22,051 bases of DNA from a virus. The DNA lies in the IMG/VR virus record IMGVR_UViG_3300030107_002180, positions 23,073 through 45,123 of that record, one strand, 5' to 3'. Both the position numbers and the translations under genes were made by a program. Positions within the stretch are counted from its first letter, which is position 1; each line of letters opens with the position of its first letter. A model generated the notes under the pieces. It did not search any database, was not told the origin of the DNA, and worked only from the letters and a program-made list of their open reading frames with translations. This document shows, one piece after another, positions 1 to 5,995 of this stretch.

Positions 1-161
1 GACGTATGGGGTCATGGTGTCTTGACCATTGCCATGATACTGACACTTTTAGAGGATGGTTGTGTCATAACTGTAATCGTTCTTTAGGGGGATTTAATGA
101 TAGTATTTTGACATTAGAGAGAGCAATAAAGTATTTAAAAAATCATAAGGAGAAAAAATGA
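1..161 (+). CDS. Recombination endonuclease VII-like HNH nuclease (C-terminal fragment)
   Basis: The 5' end is outside the window. The reading frame starts at base 3 and runs about 52 codons to a TGA at 159-161. The visible part has the pattern LDHCHDTDTFRG followed by LCHNCN and then LGGFND. This matches the second half of T4 endonuclease VII-type proteins: a catalytic D/H-rich DH.H..G..RG motif, the second CxxC zinc pair, and a short helix ending in ERAIKYL. Family members cut Holliday junctions and branched DNA during phage recombination and packaging. The stop overlaps the helicase start as ATGA, so the two genes are probably translationally coupled. The family assignment is good from the motif; the N-terminal zinc pair cannot be checked here. 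Confidence 0.8.
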   Translation, partial: RMGSWCLDHCHDTDTFRGWLCHNCNRSLGGFNDSILTLERAIKYLKNHKEKK

Positions 162-1381
162 TTGAGTTAGCATTAATTAGAAGTCTTATGCAAAAAGATT
201 TTTATGATGAGCATAAGGGAAGTAGGTGTCCTGATAGATTATTTAGTAAGGATGTTAGGAAGATAAAGGGTACGTTAGATGAAGCAATGAGTAAGCATGA
301 GAGGGATTTGACTTTGACAGAGCTTCAAGCCTTATTCTTTTCAGGTAATGGTACGCTTACATCAGCTAACAAGACAGCCTATGAGGTGTTGTTTACTAAG
401 TTGGCACGAGAAGAACCCATGAACAATGAGATAGCTAAGGAAGTATTATCTAAATTGTTTCAACAGATGGTAGGCGAGGAAGTAGCAAACTTAGGGTTTG
501 ACTTTGTAAATGGTACACGCAGTAACCTAGAGCCACTACGGAATATCCTGGAAAATTATCAGGATGACTTTACTCCTAGCTTTCGCTTTGAAGGAGACGA
601 CATTAGTTTTGACACTTTAGTAAATCATTTAAGTGTTAAGTACCAATGGAAGTTTAACATACCTTCCCTTGCTAGACGAGTTGAGGGATTGAGTGGTGGA
701 CATTTTGTTATAGTGGGAGCTAGACCTAATACAGGTAAGACATCATTCCATGCTAGTATTATAGCATCAGAGGGGGGTTTTATAGAACAAGGTGCTAGGT
801 GTGTTGTTCTTTGTAATGAAGAGTCTTATAAGAGAGTTGGTCTACGATATCTCTACTGCAAGGCAAAGATGTCTAGTGACCAAGTGCTAGAGAACAGTAA
901 GTTAGCTATTGAGAGATATCAGCCTATGAGGGAGTTACTTTCTATAAAAGATGCAACGGATAAACGCATGGATTATGTTGAGCAGTTGGCAAAGAGTGTT
1001 AAACCTGATATAATTGTGTTAGACATGGGAGATAAGTTTGCATCAGGGGGTTCGGATAGAACAGACATATACTTAAAAGAGGCGGCAGTTCATGCGAGAA
1101 ACATTGCAAAGAAGTACAACTGCGTAATTATTTGGATGTCTCAGCTATCAGCAGAAGCAGAGGGTAAGATAAATGTTAACCAATCTATGCTTGAGGGCAG
1201 TAAGACAGGAAAAGCGGCAGAAGCTGATTTAATGTTATTGCTTAGTAAGAACCCTGACATTGAGGGGCAGGATATAAATGACCCACAACGACATATTAAA
1301 TTGGCTAAAAACAAATTAACAGGATGGCATGGAACAGTTCATGTCGAGCTAGATGTTGAAACAGGAAGGTATACAGCATGA
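158..1381 (+). CDS. DnaB/gp4-like replicative DNA helicase (SF4 RecA-type ATPase)
   Basis: The protein has 407 residues. Residues about 1-150 resemble no domain I can name. The C-terminal half is a RecA-like ATPase: Walker A GARPNTGKT at 187-195, Walker B DIIVLD at 284-289, and a sensor-like stretch IIWMSQLS at 325-331, followed by an EGSKTGKAAEADLML segment typical of DnaB and T7 gp4 helicases. It should act as a ring helicase at the phage replication fork. No primase zinc finger or TOPRIM domain is visible, so a primase, if encoded, lies upstream. The ATG start has a good ribosome-binding site (AAGGAG at about 147-152) and overlaps the nuclease stop. Its own stop overlaps the polymerase start (ATGA at 1378-1381), which supports a replication operon. 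Confidence 0.9.
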   Translation: MIELALIRSLMQKDFYDEHKGSRCPDRLFSKDVRKIKGTLDEAMSKHERDLTLTELQALFFSGNGTLTSANKTAYEVLFTKLAREEPMNNEIAKEVLSKLFQQMVGEEVANLGFDFVNGTRSNLEPLRNILENYQDDFTPSFRFEGDDISFDTLVNHLSVKYQWKFNIPSLARRVEGLSGGHFVIVGARPNTGKTSFHASIIASEGGFIEQGARCVVLCNEESYKRVGLRYLYCKAKMSSDQVLENSKLAIERYQPMRELLSIKDATDKRMDYVEQLAKSVKPDIIVLDMGDKFASGGSDRTDIYLKEAAVHARNIAKKYNCVIIWMSQLSAEAEGKINVNQSMLEGSKTGKAAEADLMLLLSKNPDIEGQDINDPQRHIKLAKNKLTGWHGTVHVELDVETGRYTA

Positions 1382-3432
1382 AGATAATACTTGATGTAGA
1401 AAACACGACAACCAAGAGGGATGGTAAGTTACACCTTGACCCATTCGAGCCTGACAATTCTTTGACACTCGTTGGTGTGCTTGATTGGTTGGAGTACGAT
1501 AGTGAGGTATTTGTGTTTGACCACAAAGAGAAGCGAATAACAGATGATGATAGTAAAGAGAGGTTACAAAGAGTTCTTGACAACACTACTTTACTTATAG
1601 GTCACAACTTACAGTACGACTTACAATGGCTGTGGGCATGTGGTTTTAAGTATGATGGTGAGATTTTTGATACAATGTTGGGGGATTACATACTCCAAAG
1701 AGGTCAGAAAGGGTCTGTGAGCCTAGAAAACTGTGCAATTCGCTATAATTTAGATATGAAAAAGTCTGATACACTTAAAGATTACTTTAGAAGAGGATTT
1801 AAGACGGATGAAATACCTCTTGATGAGCTATCAGAGTACCTTAAACAGGATTTATTAGTAACTAAGGGTCTTTATTGGCAACTTATGGAAGAATATGAGA
1901 AGCCTGAGTCTAAATCTCTTATTAATGTACGAGATATTACCAACAAAGTGTGCAAATCTCTTACTAAAATGTACATGAATGGCTTTAAAATAGACCGAAG
2001 TGCCCTACAAGAGGTGAGAGGAGACTTTGAAAAGGAGTTATTGACTATAGAGGATAGGTTACAGAAGCAGGTTAAGGAGCTTATGGGAGACACACCTATC
2101 AATCTTAACTCTCCTGAGCAAATAAGTCAGGTAATTTACTCAAGAATACTCTATGACAAGAAGAAATGGGCAGTTGCTTTTGATTTAGTGAACGACAAGG
2201 CTGAGTTTAAGAGTGCTGTCAAGGAGAATAGTGCTTTAATGGTCAAAACTAAGGCTAGTGTGTGTCATAAATGCTACGGAAAGGGCAGGGTATACAAGAC
2301 TAAGAAGGACGGAAACCCCTTTGCCAAGCCTAGTCGTTGTCCTGAGTGTGATACAAGAGGATATAAGCTGACAAAACTCAAAGAGATGGCAGGTTTAGGC
2401 TTTTTTCCACCTTCTAAGGAATGGGTTAGTGCTAATGGGTTCTCCACAAGCAAGGGAAACCTGGAGAATCTTATCAATATAGCCAAGAATAAGGGCATGA
2501 CTAAGGCTGAAACTTTCCTAACTGACCTAAAAAGGCAAAGTGCTGTGTCAAGCTACCTTTCAGCCTTTGTTGATGGCATAGAACATTACACTAAGGATGA
2601 TGGATTTCTCCATGTAACCCTAACTCAACATGTTACAGCGACAGGCAGGTTCAGTGGACGTAACCCTAATATGCAAAATATGCCTAGAGGGGGTACATTT
2701 CCTGTGAAGAAAGTGTTTGTGTCGAGGTGGGAGAATGGAAAGATACTTGAAGCTGACTTTGCACAGTTAGAATTTAGAGTTGCGGCACTTTTGTCGCAGG
2801 ATAAAGTTGCAATGGAAGAGGTGAGCACTGGATTTGATGTTCACTCCTACACGGCAGAAATCATCTCTGAGGCAGGTCAAAAGACTTCGAGACAAGAAGC
2901 TAAGGCACACACCTTTGCACCTCTCTACGGAGCTACAGGGTATGGTAGAACGAAAGCTGAGGCTGAATATTACACTCACTTTATGGACAAGTATCAAGGG
3001 GTAGCAAGATGGCACAAAAAACTAGGTAAAGAGGCTCTTAATCTTGGTAAAATAAAGATACCTTCAGGAAGACAGTATGCTTTCCCTGATGTGGAGAGAA
3101 GAAAGAGTGGTACTCCAACACACTTTACTATGATAAAGAATTATCCTGTTCAAGGCTTTGCTACAGGAGACATAGTTCCGATTGTGTTGTTGGAGATAGA
3201 GAAGAGGTTAGTAGCAGACGGATTAAATAGTTTATTAGTAAATACAGTACATGACTCTGTAGTGTTAGACGTACATCCTGCAGAGGAAAGGGCTGTGCTT
3301 GGCATAATTGAGGAGATTAACAAAGGCTTAAAACATATAATAGAACACTACTATGATGTGGATGTTAATGTTCCAATGTTATTAGAGGCAAAAATAGGTG
3401 ATAATTGGCTTGACGTTAGAGATGTCGCCTGA
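1378..3432 (+). CDS. polA: Family A DNA polymerase with 3'-5' exonuclease and DnaJ-like zinc-finger insert
   Basis: The protein has 684 residues. The N-terminal proofreading exonuclease shows the DEDD residues: D6 and E8 in LDVEN, D81 in GHNLQYDL, and Y154/D158 in YLKQD. The polymerase domain shows motif A at 459-467 (D460, DFAQLEFR), the O-helix R505-K509-F513-Y517, and motif C HDS at 625-627. The residue equivalent to E. coli Pol I Phe762 is Phe (F513). Motif C has Ser where Glu is usual (HDE). Between the two domains, residues 296-328 hold CHKCYGKG and CPECDTRG, a DnaJ-type zinc finger. I recall this insert from HMO-2011-type phages. There is no 5'-3' exonuclease domain, as is normal for phage enzymes. 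The start overlaps the helicase stop. Confidence 0.95.
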   Translation: MKIILDVENTTTKRDGKLHLDPFEPDNSLTLVGVLDWLEYDSEVFVFDHKEKRITDDDSKERLQRVLDNTTLLIGHNLQYDLQWLWACGFKYDGEIFDTMLGDYILQRGQKGSVSLENCAIRYNLDMKKSDTLKDYFRRGFKTDEIPLDELSEYLKQDLLVTKGLYWQLMEEYEKPESKSLINVRDITNKVCKSLTKMYMNGFKIDRSALQEVRGDFEKELLTIEDRLQKQVKELMGDTPINLNSPEQISQVIYSRILYDKKKWAVAFDLVNDKAEFKSAVKENSALMVKTKASVCHKCYGKGRVYKTKKDGNPFAKPSRCPECDTRGYKLTKLKEMAGLGFFPPSKEWVSANGFSTSKGNLENLINIAKNKGMTKAETFLTDLKRQSAVSSYLSAFVDGIEHYTKDDGFLHVTLTQHVTATGRFSGRNPNMQNMPRGGTFPVKKVFVSRWENGKILEADFAQLEFRVAALLSQDKVAMEEVSTGFDVHSYTAEIISEAGQKTSRQEAKAHTFAPLYGATGYGRTKAEAEYYTHFMDKYQGVARWHKKLGKEALNLGKIKIPSGRQYAFPDVERRKSGTPTHFTMIKNYPVQGFATGDIVPIVLLEIEKRLVADGLNSLLVNTVHDSVVLDVHPAEERAVLGIIEEINKGLKHIIEHYYDVDVNVPMLLEAKIGDNWLDVRDVA

Positions 3433-3438
3433 TATAAT
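3410..3438 (+). promoter_or_regulatory. Near-consensus sigma-70 promoter
   Basis: TTGACG (3410-3415) and TATAAT (3433-3438) are separated by exactly 17 bases. The -10 box is perfect and the -35 box matches five of six positions. The -35 box lies in the last codons of the polymerase gene, and the -10 box begins right after its TGA stop. The predicted start of transcription is near 3445, which leaves a leader of about 24 bases before the GTG at 3469. It would let host RNA polymerase transcribe the genes from 3469 through the reductase. Known: this spacing and these hexamers define strong bacterial promoters. Inferred: that the site is used. Confidence 0.7.
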
Positions 3439-3468
3439 TCGAAATCTAAACAATAGGAGTAAATAAAA

Positions 3469-4350
3469 GTGGATAATAGTTTAGCAGTTATAGGAAAATC
3501 CCCTGCAGATCTTGCAGAACTAATGGGGATGTCAAATCTACCTGCGAAAAGCACTTCAGCTTTAGCAGAGATTAAACAGGTTCATCAGAATGTGATGGGT
3601 ACAAAGACTGTCGGTGGCGAGGAAATGGAAGTTGCTATCGTCAAGGCAGGGGCTTACTCTGTCACTTTCCCTGATGATACCATTTATTACAGTGATAAAA
3701 TAACAATGCGTCCTTTCATGCAGAGGTTTCAGTTCCAACGCTATGATAAGAGCTACCAAAGACCTGATGGTGGTGAAGGACGGATGTTACGCACTGTGAT
3801 GGCAACGTCACTTAATGGCGACTTGAAGGACAACTATGGTGGGTTCAACTGTGGTAGACCTTCAGGGTACGTTAAGGACTTCAGTTCGTTGCCACAAGAG
3901 ACACAAGACTTGATGAGGGCAACCGATAGGTTCAAAATCATCTTTGGTCTGTGTACACTCGACAAGCCTAAGGATGCCAATGGTAAAGCTGTTGATGTTA
4001 AAGAGTTCCCTTTCCTTATGAGGATTAAAAATCGTGATAGCTTCAAAGCTATGACTGATATGTTTAGTCAAATTCAGAGGAAAAATCGGCTTCCTATTCA
4101 ACATCTTCTCCACCTGTCGTCAGAAGTAAAGAGTATTCCTAGTGGAGCAACTTATGCAGTTATTAAGCCTAAGTTGGGGGAAGTAGTAGAGATTACCACT
4201 GATGACCAAGAGGTGTTGAATAACTTTGTCGAGTGGGTTGAGTCTATGAACTCTATTACAATGAGCAAATGGGAAGAACATCGCAGACCTGAGGAGCTAT
4301 CCGATGATGAGTCTGAGATTGTTGCCAATGTTGTTGAAATAGACGAGTAG
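3469..4350 (+). CDS. Hypothetical replication-module protein, possible ssDNA-binding protein
   Basis: The protein has 293 residues and I cannot assign it to a family with confidence. It starts at GTG, chosen because AGGAG (3455-3459) lies nine bases upstream and no better start is nearby. The middle (about 55-240) alternates short charged and hydrophobic stretches that look like a compact, strand-rich fold. The last 20 residues are strongly acidic (ELSDDESE, then VVEIDE). An acidic C-terminal tail and a place between DNA polymerase and an exonuclease are features shared with T7 gp2.5-type single-stranded DNA-binding proteins, so that role is a reasonable guess. It is the first gene after the promoter at 3410-3438. 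It ends three bases before the start of the exonuclease gene. Confidence 0.75.
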   Translation: MDNSLAVIGKSPADLAELMGMSNLPAKSTSALAEIKQVHQNVMGTKTVGGEEMEVAIVKAGAYSVTFPDDTIYYSDKITMRPFMQRFQFQRYDKSYQRPDGGEGRMLRTVMATSLNGDLKDNYGGFNCGRPSGYVKDFSSLPQETQDLMRATDRFKIIFGLCTLDKPKDANGKAVDVKEFPFLMRIKNRDSFKAMTDMFSQIQRKNRLPIQHLLHLSSEVKSIPSGATYAVIKPKLGEVVEITTDDQEVLNNFVEWVESMNSITMSKWEEHRRPEELSDDESEIVANVVEIDE

Positions 4351-4353
4351 ACC

Positions 4354-5214
4354 ATGAACCATCCTGCAGAAGTGGCGATCCATTCATTCTTACAGAAAGT
4401 CATGCTTGGTAAAACAAGTGTTGATGATGCTATTATTGACCTCGTAGCTAAGGACGTAAGAGATGCTATGGCTCGTCAGTTCTCAGGGGGGAAGCGAACC
4501 TTCAAAATCCGAATGTCAAATCTTGGACGTAAGAAGTGTCAGCTTTGGTTCGACAAGAATCGCCCTGAGGCTAAATTGGATGACTCGCCTTTTTTCTTAA
4601 TTAACATGATGTTAGGGGATATAGTTGAGGCTGTATTTAAAGGACTACTAAGAGCATCAAAGGTTGAGTTTGAAGATAGTGAACACACGACCCTAGAAAC
4701 TAAGAGAAAGAAAGTAGAGGGAACATATGACTTAGTATTAAATGGAAAAGTCGATGACATTAAATCAGCTTCATCTTGGGCATACGACAATAAGTTCGTA
4801 GACTTTGAGACGCTAAGGAGCAAGGATAGTTTTGGCTATGTAGCACAACTTGTAGGTTACGCTAAGGCTAGAAGTGTTCCTGTCGGTGGATGGTGGGTTA
4901 TCAACAAGGCTAACGGAAATTTTAAATACGTTAGTGCAGACATGGTAGATATGGATGAGGAGCTAAAGAAGATAGACGAAACCATAGACTACTTAGAAGA
5001 TGATAAGCCATTTGAGAGATGTTACGAGCCTGTAGAAGAAACATATTATGGAAAACCTAGTGGTAATAAGAAGTTAGGCATAGAGTGTAGCTTCTGTAAC
5101 TATAGAGAAACATGTTGGGATAATCTTCAGGTTCTACCATCTAAAGTATCAAAGTCTAGCAATCCACCATTAATTAACTATGTGGAACTTGCAGATGCCG
5201 AAGCTAAAGTTTAG
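4354..5214 (+). CDS. PD-(D/E)XK exonuclease, Cas4/RecB-like with probable Fe-S cluster
   Basis: The protein has 286 residues. The nuclease core is seen as GTYD at 123-126, then VDDIKS with D135 and K137 forming the D-x-K pair, then QLVGY at 165-169 matching the QxxxY motif of RecB-family nucleases. In motif I, GDIVE (88-92) has Glu where His is common. Four cysteines, C62 in a KCQLWF helix and C245-x2-C248-x5-C254 near the C-terminus, have the spacing of the iron-sulfur staple in AddB and Cas4 nucleases. The likely role is 5' or 3' end resection in phage recombination or host DNA breakdown, like the exonucleases beside endonuclease I in T7-like phages. No CRISPR genes are nearby, so an adaptation role is unlikely. 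The final 35 bases overlap the next gene if its upstream start is used. Confidence 0.85.
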   Translation: MNHPAEVAIHSFLQKVMLGKTSVDDAIIDLVAKDVRDAMARQFSGGKRTFKIRMSNLGRKKCQLWFDKNRPEAKLDDSPFFLINMMLGDIVEAVFKGLLRASKVEFEDSEHTTLETKRKKVEGTYDLVLNGKVDDIKSASSWAYDNKFVDFETLRSKDSFGYVAQLVGYAKARSVPVGGWWVINKANGNFKYVSADMVDMDEELKKIDETIDYLEDDKPFERCYEPVEETYYGKPSGNKKLGIECSFCNYRETCWDNLQVLPSKVSKSSNPPLINYVELADAEAKV

Positions 5215-5602
5215 GAGTAAGTTTGAAGAGGACGTAGCAAAGGAGTTACGTCTTCTCAAACAAAGGATTAGATATGAGAAAATGTCAATCAAATACGCAG
5301 TACAGATGTTCAGGTTATATAAGCCTGACTTTATTCTTAACAATGGTATTATTATTGAAGCGAAGGGATGGTTTAGACCGAAAGACAGAGTGAAGCACTT
5401 GTTGATACAAGAGCAATATCCTGAGTTAGACATACGCTTTCTGTTTCAAAATGCCTATAATACCATTAATAAGGGTTCTACCACTAAGTATTGTGATTGG
5501 TGCGACAAGTATGGATTTAAATGGACAGAGAGGGAGATACCGAAAAAATGGTTGACAGAAAGAAAGAAAAAGATAAAACTAGGGCTACTAAACAAGTGGT
5601 AA
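5180..5602 (+). CDS. T7 endonuclease I-like Holliday junction resolvase
   Basis: The protein has 140 residues from the ATG at 5180, or 135 from the ATG at 5195. The second start is preceded by GGA (5184-5186), and neither site is strong. The sequence aligns along its length with T7 gp3: FRSKFEEDV near the N-terminus, KPDF at 48-51, IIIEAKG at 57-63, then KHLLIQEQYPELDIRF. The catalytic residues of the T7 enzyme (E20, D55, E65, K67) correspond to E16, D50, E60 and K62, so it should be active. It resolves four-way junctions and cuts host or concatemeric DNA. It overlaps both the exonuclease gene upstream and the DUF3310 gene downstream, suggesting coupled translation. A C-terminal CDWC pair is an addition I do not recall from T7. 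Confidence 0.9.
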   Translation: MWNLQMPKLKFRSKFEEDVAKELRLLKQRIRYEKMSIKYAVQMFRLYKPDFILNNGIIIEAKGWFRPKDRVKHLLIQEQYPELDIRFLFQNAYNTINKGSTTKYCDWCDKYGFKWTEREIPKKWLTERKKKIKLGLLNKW

Positions 5603-5814
5603 GAGACACAGTTAATCACCCACCTCATTATAACAATGGTGGTATGGAATGTATTGATTATATTCGTCAGCAATTAGGTGACGAGTTCTCTTCCTATTGT
5701 CAGGGCAATGTTATAAAGTACCTTCACAGGTGGCGATATAAGAATGGTATTGAGGACTTGAGGAAGGCTGAGTGGTATTTAAACGCAATGATAAAAAGCA
5801 TAAGGGAGAATTGA
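5548..5814 (+). CDS. DUF3310 family small phage protein
   Basis: The protein has 88 residues from the ATG at 5548, which has AGGGAG (5531-5536) eleven bases upstream. An in-frame ATG at 5521 would give 97 residues but has no clear ribosome-binding site. After a basic, Lys/Arg-rich head comes the family signature: VNHPPHYNNGGMECIDYI, then GNVIKYLHRWRYKNG, then DLRKAEWYL. Proteins of this kind are widespread in phages and are sometimes labelled nucleotide kinase, without proof that I know of. The gene overlaps the endonuclease I gene by 55 bases in another frame. Its place next to DNA-processing and reductase genes fits a role in DNA or nucleotide metabolism, but the function is unknown. Confidence 0.85.
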   Translation: MVDRKKEKDKTRATKQVVRDTVNHPPHYNNGGMECIDYIRQQLGDEFSSYCQGNVIKYLHRWRYKNGIEDLRKAEWYLNAMIKSIREN

Positions 5815-5815
5815 T

Positions 5816-5995
5816 ATGCGATTTAAGATACTTGCAGAGGTAGATATAGATGAAGAGTCTAGTCTGATGCCTGTAACATGCGATCACGCAGATAAAGTTA
5901 AAGAAGGGGAAACAGTAGTTAAAGACATTGTTAAAGACCTTCTCTACGACATGGACGACATTGAAATTAAAAACATAAAGGTATCAAAAGTATGA
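5816..5995 (+). CDS. Small hypothetical protein (59 aa)
   Basis: This short open frame runs from an ATG one base after the DUF3310 stop to a TGA that overlaps the reductase start as ATGA (5992-5995). A ribosome-binding site, AAGGGAGA (5802-5809), lies six bases upstream. The product starts MRFKILAEVDID and ends with an acidic patch (YDMDDIEI) followed by KNIKVSKV. It has one cysteine and no transmembrane segment. I do not recognise a family. The exact fit between two real genes, with overlaps at both ends and a good ribosome-binding site, is the main support for it being translated. Confidence 0.75.
   Translation: MRFKILAEVDIDEESSLMPVTCDHADKVKEGETVVKDIVKDLLYDMDDIEIKNIKVSKV

Noticed and set aside
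1305-1586. 93-codon - strand open frame across the helicase-polymerase junction
   Set aside because: It is antisense to two certain genes that overlap at this junction, and has no family resemblance or ribosome-binding site.
4354-5214. Cas4-like protein as a sign of a phage-borne CRISPR system
   Set aside because: No Cas1, Cas2, effector gene or repeat-spacer array is present in the window; a replication or recombination role fits the neighbours better.
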